From assembly GCA_002429045.1 (NCBI GenBank), contig DIYM01000002.1, forward strand, positions 1 through 12,728: DNA of 12,728 nucleotides. Direction: 5' to 3'. Source of the DNA: Phycisphaerales bacterium UBA6054 (GTDB lineage Bacteria > Planctomycetota > Phycisphaerae > Phycisphaerales > UBA1924). How positions within the stretch are numbered: position 1 is the first letter of the stretch; the number at the start of each line of letters is the position of its first letter. Made by a program: the position numbers and the translations under genes. The notes under the pieces are model-generated. The model had not been told where the DNA came from. It searched no databases and saw only the letters and a program-made list of their open reading frames with translations. Shown here piece by piece: positions 6,402 to 12,728 of this stretch.

Positions 6402-8225
6402 ATGAGCGATACGCCCACCAAGCCCGAGCCCGCCGACACCCCCGAAGCCCCGGCCCGCCACTTCATCCAGCAGATGATCGACTCCGACATCGCCTCCGGG
6501 CGGTGGGGGGCGCCCGGCGACCGCTCGGTCGTCAAGACCCGATTCCCGCCCGAGCCCAACGGCTACCTCCACATCGGGCACGCCAAGGCGGTCTGCCTGT
6601 CCTCCGGGCTCGCCCGGGAGTTCGGCGGCACGTTCAAGCTGCGCTTCGACGACACCAACCCAGCCAAGGAGGAGCAGGAGTACGTCGACTCGATCGCGGC
6701 CGACGTCCGGTGGCTCGGCGCCGAATGGGAAGGCGACATCCGCTTCGCGTCCGACTACTTCGGGCGGTTCTACGACTGGGCCGTCGAGCTGATCGAGAAG
6801 GGGCTGGCGTACGTCGACGAGCAGCCGGCGGAGACCATCCGCGAGCAGCGGGGTTCGCTCAAGGAGCCGGGCACGCCGTCCCCCTTCCGCGATCGCCCGG
6901 CCGAAGAGTCCAAAGAACTGTTCGCCAAGATGAAGGACGGCGGTGTCCCCGACGGCGGCGCGGTGCTCCGCGCCAAGATCGACATGGCCAGCCCGAACAT
7001 CAATCTCCGCGATCCGGTCATGTACCGCGTCGTCAACGCCCCGCACCACCGCACCGGCACCGACTGGCACATCTACCCGATGTACGACTGGGCCCACGGG
7101 CTCGAAGACTCGATCGAGGGCATCACCCACTCGCTCTGCACGCTCGAGTTCGAGAACCACCGCCCGCTCTACGACTGGTTCATCGAGGCGATCAACAAGG
7201 ATCGGGGCCAGGGCTCCGATGGGCAGCCAAGCAGGTACGGCGAGCCGATCCACCACCCCCAGCAGACCGAGTTCAGCCGCTACAACCTCGAGTACACCAC
7301 GATGTCCAAGCGGTACCTCAAATCGCTCGTGGACGGGGGGCATGTTGAGGGCTGGGACGACCCGCGGATGATCACCGTCGCCGGGCTGCGTCGGCGCGGC
7401 TACACGCCCGAGGCCGTCCGCGAGGCGGTCATCGGTGTGGGCATCACCAAGTTCAACGCGCTGACCGAGTTCGTCACGCTGGAGAACGCGCTGCGTGACG
7501 ATCTCAACAAGCGTGCGCCGCGCCGGATGGCCGTGCTCGATCCGGTCAAGGTCGTCATCACCAACTGGGGCGAGCACGGCGAACCAGACCGCGTCGAGGA
7601 ACTCGAAGCGATCAACAACCCCGAGGACGACGCGGCCGGCACGCGCACCGTGCGATTCGGCCCCGAACTCTACATCGAGCGCGACGATTTCATGATCGAC
7701 CCGCCCAAGAAGTTTTTCCGCCTGGGCCCGGGGCGCGAGGTCCGGCTCCGCAGCGCGTTCTGGGTGACCTGCCAGGATTTCGACACCGACGCGGACGGCA
7801 ACGTGACCGAGATCCGCTGCAGCTACGACCCCCTGACCCGGGGCGGCGGCAACCCCCCGCCCGACGCCGAGGGTAAGGTCCGCAAGGTCAAGGGCACGCT
7901 CCACTGGGTCAACGCTTCGGATGCGGCCGACGCGACCGTCCGCGTGTTCGACCGGCTGTTCGACGCCCCGCGACCGGGCAAGAAGACCGGGGACATCATC
8001 GACGATCTCAACCCCGACTCCCTCAAGATCCTCGCGGGCTGCAAGCTCGAGCCGTCGCTGATCGCACGCACACCCGACGAGCCGGAATGGGCCGACGGCA
8101 TCCGCCGATTCCAGTTCGAGCGGCTGGGCTACTTCTGCGTCGATGCTGGATCGACTTCGGACAAGCCGGTGTTCAACCGCGCGGTGACGCTGAAGGACTC
8201 GTGGGCGAAACAGGCGGGCAGATAG
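6402..8225 (+). CDS. glnS: glutaminyl-tRNA synthetase
   Basis: The 607-residue class I synthetase charges tRNA-Gln with glutamine. The N-terminal FIQQMIDSDI (21-30) and TRFPPEPNGYLHIGHAKAV (46-64) are characteristic, with an exact HIGH at 57-60. FKLRFDDTNP (78-87), WHIYPMYDWAHGLEDSIEGI (222-241), the second signature TTMSKRYL (299-306) and GWDDPRM (317-323) follow. The two beta-barrel anticodon-binding domains span about 370-600, with KGTLHWV (497-503) and the end motif QFERLGYFCVD (571-581), SDKPVFNR (586-593). It is about 50 residues longer than E. coli GlnS. ATG 6402 is chosen because it directly precedes the conserved N-terminus; upstream codons in the frame overlap the oxidoreductase gene. 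Its presence means Gln-tRNA is made directly rather than only by Glu-tRNA transamidation. Confidence 0.96.
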   Translation: MSDTPTKPEPADTPEAPARHFIQQMIDSDIASGRWGAPGDRSVVKTRFPPEPNGYLHIGHAKAVCLSSGLAREFGGTFKLRFDDTNPAKEEQEYVDSIAADVRWLGAEWEGDIRFASDYFGRFYDWAVELIEKGLAYVDEQPAETIREQRGSLKEPGTPSPFRDRPAEESKELFAKMKDGGVPDGGAVLRAKIDMASPNINLRDPVMYRVVNAPHHRTGTDWHIYPMYDWAHGLEDSIEGITHSLCTLEFENHRPLYDWFIEAINKDRGQGSDGQPSRYGEPIHHPQQTEFSRYNLEYTTMSKRYLKSLVDGGHVEGWDDPRMITVAGLRRRGYTPEAVREAVIGVGITKFNALTEFVTLENALRDDLNKRAPRRMAVLDPVKVVITNWGEHGEPDRVEELEAINNPEDDAAGTRTVRFGPELYIERDDFMIDPPKKFFRLGPGREVRLRSAFWVTCQDFDTDADGNVTEIRCSYDPLTRGGGNPPPDAEGKVRKVKGTLHWVNASDAADATVRVFDRLFDAPRPGKKTGDIIDDLNPDSLKILAGCKLEPSLIARTPDEPEWADGIRRFQFERLGYFCVDAGSTSDKPVFNRAVTLKDSWAKQAGR

Positions 8226-8253
8226 GCCCGGCAACCTCGGACGACGAATCCCA

Positions 8254-8259
8254 TAAACT
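8254..8259 (+). promoter_or_regulatory. -10-like TAAACT just before the PqiA-like gene (leaderless candidate)
   Basis: TAAACT ends 6 nt before the ATG at 8266, in the 40-nt gap after glnS. It is the only AT-rich patch in this gap. There is no Shine-Dalgarno and no clear -35. Confidence 0.4.
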
Positions 8260-8265
8260 AGTGCG

Positions 8266-8859
8266 ATGCAACCCCTCGCCGCTTGCCATTGCTGCGGCCG
8301 GGTCCACCGGCTGCCGGACATCCCCGCGGGTTCGCTCGCGCACTGTGTCCGTTGCGACGCGGTCATACGGCACGCGGGACACCCCAGATCGAGCGCGAGG
8401 ACCGCCGCGTTCGCGTCGGCGGCCCTGATCGTCTACCCGTTCGCGCTCACCTGGCCGGTCATGCGGATCGAGCGCCTCGGGCACGCCAGCGACGCGTCGA
8501 TCTGGTCGGGCATGGTCGGGCTGCTGGGCGAGGGGCACGTGTTCGTGGGGCTCGTCGTGCTGCTGTTCTCGATCGTGGCGCCGGTCTCGAAGCTGGTGGC
8601 GCTGTTCGCCCTGTGCGCCGGGCGTCGGACGCTCGAGGCGCACGAGCGTGCGCTGACGTACCGGGGCATCGAGTTCATCGGGCGGTGGGGGATGGTGGAC
8701 GTGCTCCTGGTCGCGGTCGTGGTGGCGGCGGTCAAGCTGGGCGATCTGGTCGAGGTCACCCCGGGCCCGGGTGTCGTGGCGTTCGGCGTCGTGGTCATGC
8801 TCAGCCTGATCGCGTCGATGGTCTTCGATCCCCACGCCATCTGGGAGGGCGATGGATGA
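8266..8859 (+). CDS. pqiA: PqiA-like membrane protein, single-domain (paraquat-inducible protein A family)
   Basis: The 197-residue protein opens with two zinc-ribbon-like cysteine pairs (C7/C10 and C27/C30). About four hydrophobic segments follow, near 45-63, 92-117, 143-158 and 167-187. Family hallmarks are SIVAPVSKL (102-110) and GRWGMVDVLLVAVVVAAVKL (139-158). E. coli PqiA and its relatives carry two copies of this domain in about 400 residues; here there is one. PqiA-type proteins sit in the inner membrane and partner MCE proteins that move lipids across the envelope. The next gene overlaps its stop by 4 bp (ATGA) and encodes such an MCE protein, supporting a joint complex. The start ATG 8266 directly precedes the cysteine motif; no Shine-Dalgarno is seen. 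Confidence 0.88.
   Translation: MQPLAACHCCGRVHRLPDIPAGSLAHCVRCDAVIRHAGHPRSSARTAAFASAALIVYPFALTWPVMRIERLGHASDASIWSGMVGLLGEGHVFVGLVVLLFSIVAPVSKLVALFALCAGRRTLEAHERALTYRGIEFIGRWGMVDVLLVAVVVAAVKLGDLVEVTPGPGVVAFGVVVMLSLIASMVFDPHAIWEGDG
8844..8848 (+). promoter_or_regulatory. Shine-Dalgarno of the MCE gene inside the pqiA end
   Basis: GGAGG lies 7 nt before the ATG at 8856 and within the last codons of the PqiA-like gene. It decides the start at 8856 over the out-of-frame ATG at 8852. Confidence 0.7.
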
Positions 8860-9734
8860 GCGAGCCTGGGCAAGGCATCCCTGTGGCGGACGTCCGCCCG
8901 CGCCGGTTCAGCCTGGCGTGGCTGGTTCCGATCGGGGCGGCGGTGCTGATCGCCGTGATGCTGTACATCGATCTCGTGAAGGACAAAGGCCCTGCGATCA
9001 CGATCCGCTTCGACGACGCGGCGGGGCTCAAGCAGGGCGACGCGATCGTGCATCGCGGGCTCGCCGTCGGCGTGGTCCGTGAGCTCCGGCTGACCGACGA
9101 CATGACCGGTGTGATCGCGTCGGTCGATCTGGCCCGCCACGCCGGCGCGCTGGCGGTCGATGGAACCGAGTTCTGGGTCGTGCGCCCCGAGCTGAGCCTC
9201 GAGCGTGTCGCGGGTCTCGAGACGCTGCTCGGTCCGCAGTACATCGCGGCCCGCCCCGGGGACATCGGCGGAGCGCCGCGCACGGAGTTCACCGGGCTCG
9301 AGCGCCCGCCGGCGCTCGGGCCCGCGGCCGACGGGTCGCTGCGTGTCACCCTCCGCGCCGAGCGTCTGGGCTCGCTCGCGCCGGGCTCGCCCGTGCACTA
9401 TCGCGAGATCCGGGTGGGTTCCGTGCGCTCGGCGCGGCTCGCAGACGACGCGACCGGGGTGCTCATCGCGGTCGATATCGATCCGCGGTTCTCGACCCTC
9501 GTCCGCGACAACACCCGGTTCTGGCGCTCCGGGGGCGTCGGGTTCGACTTCGGTCTGTTCAGGGGGCTGTCCGTCCGGGCGGACTCGCTGAGCAGCGTGA
9601 TCAGCTCGGGCATCTCGCTGGCGACCCCGCGACGCCCGGGCGCAGCACCGGACGCCGGGGCTGTGTTCGATCTCGCCGACACCCCGGACGAAGACTGGCT
9701 GGGCTGGTCGCCCCGGATCGAGCTGGGCGGATGA
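8856..9734 (+). CDS. MCE/MlaD-domain (PqiB-like) envelope lipid-transport protein, two repeats
   Basis: The 292-residue protein has a short cytoplasmic N-terminus, one transmembrane anchor (about 19-40) and a periplasmic part with two MCE repeats. Repeat 1 starts at ITIRFDDAAGLKQGDAIVHR (48-67) and continues GLAVGVV; repeat 2 starts near 162 (LRVTLRAERLGSLAPGSPVH) and continues YREIRVGSVRSARL. Each shows the family pattern of a beta strand, G.L..G..V.YRG..VG.V. MCE proteins form hexameric rings or tubes that carry lipids between membranes. PqiB of E. coli has three MCE domains in about 546 residues, so this version is shorter and would build a shorter tunnel. No PqiC-type lipoprotein follows. 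The gene overlaps the PqiA-like stop as ATGA and is certainly co-translated with it. Confidence 0.9.
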   Translation: MSEPGQGIPVADVRPRRFSLAWLVPIGAAVLIAVMLYIDLVKDKGPAITIRFDDAAGLKQGDAIVHRGLAVGVVRELRLTDDMTGVIASVDLARHAGALAVDGTEFWVVRPELSLERVAGLETLLGPQYIAARPGDIGGAPRTEFTGLERPPALGPAADGSLRVTLRAERLGSLAPGSPVHYREIRVGSVRSARLADDATGVLIAVDIDPRFSTLVRDNTRFWRSGGVGFDFGLFRGLSVRADSLSSVISSGISLATPRRPGAAPDAGAVFDLADTPDEDWLGWSPRIELGG

Positions 9735-9749
9735 CGGGCGGCTGGTGAT

Positions 9750-9766
9750 GGGGCGGGGCTCGCCCC
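9750..9766 (+). terminator. short GC hairpin after the MCE gene (weak terminator candidate)
   Basis: GGGGCG (9750-9755) can pair with CGCCCC (9761-9766) around a 5-nt loop. It lies 15 nt after the MCE stop and abuts the TAGCAT box. No T-run follows, so it may not terminate by itself. Confidence 0.3.
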
Positions 9767-9772
9767 TAGCAT
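9767..9772 (+). promoter_or_regulatory. -10-like TAGCAT just before the PfkB kinase (leaderless candidate)
   Basis: TAGCAT ends 5 nt before the ATG at 9778. No Shine-Dalgarno is present and no clear -35 is seen. Same arrangement as before gltX, glnS and the PqiA-like gene. Confidence 0.4.
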
Positions 9773-9777
9773 CGCCC

Positions 9778-10698
9778 ATGAACCTCATCTGCACCGGAAC
9801 CATCGGCATCGACACCATCGAGACACCCGGGAACGACCGGCGTGAGCACCTGCTCGGGGGGTCCGGTGTCTACTTCGCCGCCGCGTCTTCGTTCTACACC
9901 ACGTCCCGGCTGGTGGCGGCGGTCGGTGACGACTTCCCGAGCGAGTTCCTGGACACGATCAAGTCTTTCGAGGGCGTCGATGTCGAAGGCCTGGAGATCC
10001 GCCAGGGCTCGAAGACCTTCCGCTGGGGTGGCAAGTACCTGGACGACATGGACCGGCGCGAGACGCTCTTCACCGAGCTCGGCGTGCTCGAAGAAGCGCC
10101 GCCCGAGATCCCCGATTCGTACAAAGACTCTGAGATCGTGTTCCTCGCCAACTCGCACCCCGCGATCCAGCTCGACATGCTCTCGCAGCTCGACCGGCGC
10201 ACGCTCGCGGTCGCCGACACGATGGACCTGTGGATCGGCATCGCCAAGGACGAACTGACGACCCTGCTCGGCAAGGTCGACGGGCTCGTGCTCAACTTCG
10301 ACGAGGCCGAGCTGTTCACCGGTCACCGCAACCCGGTGACCGCGGGGCGCAAGCTGCTCGAGCACGGCCCGCGCTTCGTGGTGGTCAAGAAGGGCGAGCA
10401 CGGATGCATCCTCGTCCACCGCGACGGGCTCGCGGCGCTCCCGGCGTACCCCACCGAGCGCGTCGTCGACCCCACCGGCGCGGGCGACTCCTTCGCCGGC
10501 GGCCTGATGGGCCGGCTCGCGGACCGGTCTTCCGATGACCCCGGTTCATTCGAGTCGGTCCGCGACGCTCTGGCGCACGGCACGGTGGTCGCGTCGTTCA
10601 ACGTCGAGTCGTTCTCGCTCGAACGTCTCAGGGGCATCTCCAAGCAGGACATCCAAACACGCTTTGCCGATTATGCAAGCATGACCCGGATCGGATGA
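9778..10698 (+). CDS. PfkB-family (ribokinase-like) carbohydrate kinase
   Basis: The 306-residue protein has the ribokinase fold. It shows an N-terminal substrate-side Gly-Gly motif GGSGVYFA (27-34), NFDEAELF (173-180) with the N..E pair that supports Mg-ATP binding, VKKGEHG (203-209), and the family signature DPTGAGDSFAGG (231-242), in which Asp237 is the catalytic base and GAGD forms the anion hole. Family members phosphorylate sugars or nucleosides with ATP; the substrate here cannot be inferred. The start at ATG 9778 (MNLICTG) begins with the first beta strand of the fold; an in-frame ATG at 9745 would add 11 residues that run through the GC hairpin. The methyltransferase gene overlaps its stop by 4 bp. 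Confidence 0.92.
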   Translation: MNLICTGTIGIDTIETPGNDRREHLLGGSGVYFAAASSFYTTSRLVAAVGDDFPSEFLDTIKSFEGVDVEGLEIRQGSKTFRWGGKYLDDMDRRETLFTELGVLEEAPPEIPDSYKDSEIVFLANSHPAIQLDMLSQLDRRTLAVADTMDLWIGIAKDELTTLLGKVDGLVLNFDEAELFTGHRNPVTAGRKLLEHGPRFVVVKKGEHGCILVHRDGLAALPAYPTERVVDPTGAGDSFAGGLMGRLADRSSDDPGSFESVRDALAHGTVVASFNVESFSLERLRGISKQDIQTRFADYASMTRIG

Positions 10699-11363
10699 GC
10701 GGGGATCGCGCGTATCTCGACCCGTACCTCCGGGCCGCCAGGGAGTTCGGCCCGGGGTTCGAGGCGCTGCTCTGGCGTTCGCCGAAAGCCCAGAGGGCAC
10801 GCTTCCGCGCGATCGCTCGGATGGCGAGAACCGAGGGGAGAGTCCTGGCCGACATCGGGTGCGGCAACGCCGACCTGCTCTTCGATCTGCACGATCAGCA
10901 ACGCGCCCCCGCGAGGTACATCGGCATCGACGGGGTGCCGCAGATGGTCGAGCACGCGAGAGATCTCGCCAGAGCCAGGGGCATCGAGAGCGGCGTGTTC
11001 CTGCTCCATGACTTTGTCGCCGAGCAAGACCTGCCGCGGCACCTGGTCGAGGACGCGGGCGTTCGGACCGTGGTGTTCAGCGGGTCGCTCAACACGCTTC
11101 CGATGCGCGACGCGCAGCGGGTGCTCGGCGGTTTCTGGGGCGCGCTCGCCGCGGTCCGGGGTGCGGCGTTGGTCTTCAACTTCCTCTCGGACCGCCACGA
11201 CCGGGAGCGGTCGCCCGCCAGCCCGCCGGCGGTCCGGTACGACCCCGTGCCGATGCTCGAGTGGGCGCTCGAGCGGACGCCGCTGGTCACGATGCGCCAC
11301 GACTACCTCGCGGGCCACGACGCGACGATCTGCATGCGGACGCCCGAGGGCGAGGCGGGCTGA
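10695..11363 (+). CDS. class I SAM-dependent methyltransferase, substrate unknown
   Basis: The 222-residue protein has a Rossmann-type methyltransferase core: motif I VLADIGCGNADLL (50-62) for S-adenosylmethionine, the acidic ribose contact in YIGIDG (Asp79), a VFLLHDF strand (101-107, motif III region) and VVFSGSLNT (126-134, motif IV region), then AALVFNFLS (157-165). The N-terminal about 45 residues look helical and probably contribute to substrate binding. Small-molecule methyltransferases of this size are common, and nothing here identifies the acceptor. Its ATG lies in the ATGA overlap with the kinase stop, with no Shine-Dalgarno, so translation is probably coupled; a shared pathway with the kinase is possible but unproven. 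It ends only 17 nt before the convergent cupin gene. Confidence 0.87.
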   Translation: MSGDRAYLDPYLRAAREFGPGFEALLWRSPKAQRARFRAIARMARTEGRVLADIGCGNADLLFDLHDQQRAPARYIGIDGVPQMVEHARDLARARGIESGVFLLHDFVAEQDLPRHLVEDAGVRTVVFSGSLNTLPMRDAQRVLGGFWGALAAVRGAALVFNFLSDRHDRERSPASPPAVRYDPVPMLEWALERTPLVTMRHDYLAGHDATICMRTPEGEAG

Positions 11364-11380
11364 CGGGCGGGCGGGAGCGG

Positions 11381-11758
11381 TCAGATGCGGGGTTGGTCCA
11401 CGACAGTCCGCTCGAGCATCCGCTCGCCGGTGTGCTTGGTGTTCGCCGGCTCGAAGAGCATGACCGCGGTGCCGGGCTCGGCGATCGGGTTGTGCTGGAC
11501 GCCCCGGGGGACGACGTGCAGTTCGCCCGGGCCGATGACGATCTCCGAAACAGCACCTTCCCGGTCGCGTTCCTGCACGGTGAGACGCCCGGAGATGACG
11601 AAGAACAGCTCGTCCTCGTCCGTGTGGTCGTGCCACGCGAACTCGCCTTCGAGCTTCGCGAGCTTCAATTGCTGCCCGTTGAGTTCGACGATGATGTGGG
11701 GCGTCCAGAGGCTGTCGAACCGTGCCAGCTTCTCGTTCAGGTTGATGGCGCGTTTCAC
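11381..11758 (-). CDS. small single-domain cupin protein
   Basis: The 125-residue protein is a single beta-barrel cupin. Motif 1 is WHDHTDEDELFFVISG (42-57), giving metal ligands His43, His45 and Glu50 with the correct 6-residue spacing to Gly57. Motif 2 is GELHVVPRGVQHNPIAEP (78-95), with Pro84, Gly86 and the fourth ligand His89. A mononuclear metal site is therefore likely, but single-domain cupins range from isomerases to dioxygenases and sensors, and no substrate is evident. A GTG start at 11758 is chosen because GAGGAG lies 8 nt upstream. A GTG at 11767, overlapping the preceding stop, is in frame but would leave the Shine-Dalgarno touching the start. It is second gene after the Deg9-like protease, 5 nt from its stop, and is probably co-transcribed with it. 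Confidence 0.88.
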   Translation of the reverse strand: MKRAINLNEKLARFDSLWTPHIIVELNGQQLKLAKLEGEFAWHDHTDEDELFFVISGRLTVQERDREGAVSEIVIGPGELHVVPRGVQHNPIAEPGTAVMLFEPANTKHTGERMLERTVVDQPRI

Positions 11759-11763
11759 GGTGC

Positions 11764-12728
11764 TCACTCCTCCCAGACGTCCTCGAATCGTTCCGATCCC
11801 TGCCGCCTGATGGAGTTGTCCTCCAGGATTTCCTCGGTCGATTCCAGGAGTTCTTCGCGATCGAACACGAGCGTTTCTTGGCCCTGGTCGTAGAACTCGA
11901 ACACGAGGAAGTCTCCGTCGGCGTCCCGGACGACCTCGATCATGTGGGTCAGCGATGTGATGGTCTCCCCGTTGACCTTCTTGACGGTGGGCCGGTAGGT
12001 GATCTCGTACCCCTTCGTGATCGGATGCGGCAGGAAGTCCCGCGCGATCACGACGAGCTCTTCGCCCTCGAACGCCCTGACGTGCTCTGATCGCAAGGCG
12101 ATGGGCGATCCGATCACCGCGAGGTACGCGGTGTAGAAATCGCTGAGATGGTCGCGGGTGACGGGGCTGAACACCATCGGGCCCAGCACGAAGTACTCCG
12201 GGTAGTCGTTGCCGATGTACGACATCAGCAGATCCCGCGACTCGGCGACCGGGAGCTCGACCTGCATCGGGGTCCGATCGCGGATGATGGTGGCGCTGAT
12301 CATGCCGTCGGCTTCGAGTTTGGGGATCAGGTACGCGAAGTTGAGGCGGACGCCGTCGCCGATGGTGACCATGCCGTCGTTGTCGATGTCGACACCGCCG
12401 ATCCGATCGATCACGTCCCATCGTTCGAGGGGAAGATCGATGTCGTCGAACCCGCCGGAATCCGGCAGACCGGCGTAGATCACGCCGGTCTGCTCGCGAT
12501 CGAGCCCCAGCCAGTCGCGCACCGCGTCGTTCTCGGCGGTCTGATAGCCGCCCATGAACAGGCGCTTCCGCCCGTCGTACGAACCGTCCCGGATGTCCTC
12601 GAGGAACGCCCGGACCTCCTCGACGGGGATGACGTACCCGATGTTCTCCGCCTGGTCGATCCCCGAGAAGGTCACCCCGATGACCTCGCCGCCCATCACG
12701 ACCGGCCCGCCCGAGTTGCCCGGGTTCA
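11764..12728 (-). CDS. Deg9-like trypsin/PDZ serine protease, C-terminal part (N-terminus beyond right edge)
   Basis: The visible 320 residues begin NPGNSGGPVV, the catalytic-serine motif of trypsin-fold HtrA/Deg proteases (Ser at visible residue 5), followed by ENIGYVIPVEEVRAFLED (27-44), which typically ends the protease domain. A first PDZ domain covers about 58-158, with GVIYAG (81-86), DVIDRIGGVDID (104-115) and LNFAYLIPKLEADG (128-141). After a linker with YFVLGPMVFSPV (178-189), a second PDZ-like region (about 220-300) contains KKVNGETITSLTHMIEVV (249-266) and FLVFEF (273-278). This order, including the interdomain segment and the tail ESTEEILEDNSI (295-306), resembles plant Deg9-type proteases from memory, not ordinary DegP, so soluble protein-quality control or processing is the family role. 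The His and Asp of the triad lie outside the window. A Shine-Dalgarno for the cupin lies at its end. Confidence 0.9.
   Translation of the reverse strand, partial: NPGNSGGPVVMGGEVIGVTFSGIDQAENIGYVIPVEEVRAFLEDIRDGSYDGRKRLFMGGYQTAENDAVRDWLGLDREQTGVIYAGLPDSGGFDDIDLPLERWDVIDRIGGVDIDNDGMVTIGDGVRLNFAYLIPKLEADGMISATIIRDRTPMQVELPVAESRDLLMSYIGNDYPEYFVLGPMVFSPVTRDHLSDFYTAYLAVIGSPIALRSEHVRAFEGEELVVIARDFLPHPITKGYEITYRPTVKKVNGETITSLTHMIEVVRDADGDFLVFEFYDQGQETLVFDREELLESTEEILEDNSIRRQGSERFEDVWEE
11767..11773 (-). promoter_or_regulatory. Shine-Dalgarno of the cupin gene
   Basis: On the minus strand GGAGGAG lies at the very end of the protease gene, 8 nt before the GTG at 11758. It supports that start over the overlapping GTG at 11767. 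Confidence 0.7.

Noticed and set aside
3752..6559. Minus-strand open frame of 935 codons opposite gltX and the flavin oxidoreductase
   Set aside because: Arg/Val/Asp/Gly-rich antisense reading without any domain; the plus strand holds two well-conserved enzymes.
6273..8366. Minus-strand open frame of 697 codons opposite glnS
   Set aside because: Antisense shadow of GlnRS; no motif of its own.
8283..8855. Upstream extension of the MCE frame through the PqiA-like gene
   Set aside because: The real PqiA-like protein is in another frame here; the MCE start at 8856 has GGAGG 7 nt upstream and the standard ATGA overlap.
8433..9818. Minus-strand open frame of 461 codons opposite the PqiA-like and MCE genes
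   Set aside because: Low-complexity Arg/Asp/Pro-rich antisense translation with no domain.
11759..12421. N-terminal extension of the cupin frame upstream of 11758
   Set aside because: It overlaps the protease gene in another frame and is Arg/His-rich; the Shine-Dalgarno supports the GTG at 11758.
1..12728. CRISPR arrays, tRNA or rRNA genes, insertion sequences, phage genes, attachment sites
   Set aside because: None seen: no regular repeats with spacers, no transposase or integrase motif, no tRNA-like cloverleaf or CCA-ended segment recognised by eye in the gaps.

Overview
The window is a GC-rich, densely coded bacterial chromosome segment of about 12.7 kb with no visible mobile element, CRISPR array, tRNA or rRNA. 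Several traits suggest a planctomycete-type bacterium, most likely Phycisphaerae: an EF-G-like GTPase without the usual switch-I motif, a long GluRS with an insertion after KMSKR, a lipoprotein with a Hint (intein/hedgehog-type) domain, a plant-Deg9-like protease, and several genes without Shine-Dalgarno sites. This placement is inference, since no marker gene is present.

Layout. At the left edge there may be the start of a minus-strand gene running out of the window (1-156, weak). An EF-G-like translation GTPase follows on the minus strand (372-2444), with a structured leader and a perfect Shine-Dalgarno. Upstream of it, also on the minus strand, is a Hint-domain lipoprotein (2626-3510). A 61-bp divergent promoter region separates it from a plus-strand block: gltX (3572-5266), an old yellow enzyme family flavin oxidoreductase (5270-6382), glnS (6402-8225), a half-length PqiA-like membrane protein (8266-8859), a two-repeat MCE/PqiB-like protein (8856-9734), a PfkB-family sugar kinase (9778-10698) and a class I methyltransferase (10695-11363). 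On the right, convergent on the minus strand, are a Deg9-like trypsin/PDZ protease that enters from the right edge (11764-12728) and a small cupin protein downstream of it (11381-11758).

How the genes work together. GltX and GlnS charge tRNA-Glu and tRNA-Gln directly. The PqiA-like and MCE proteins overlap by 4 bp and probably form one envelope lipid-transport unit. Kinase and methyltransferase overlap the same way and are translationally coupled. The other neighbours look like ordinary gene packing.

Most of the window is housekeeping or common accessory content. The points most worth a second look are: (1) the Hint lipoprotein, which has all the self-cleavage residues but a lysine where splicing needs Cys, Ser or Thr, placed 11 residues after the lipidated cysteine, so it could cut itself off its own membrane anchor; (2) a recurring TANNNT box 5-7 nt before four start codons that lack Shine-Dalgarno sites, suggesting leaderless transcripts; and (3) two strong hairpins in the EF-G-like leader. 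I found no clear multi-gene novel system.
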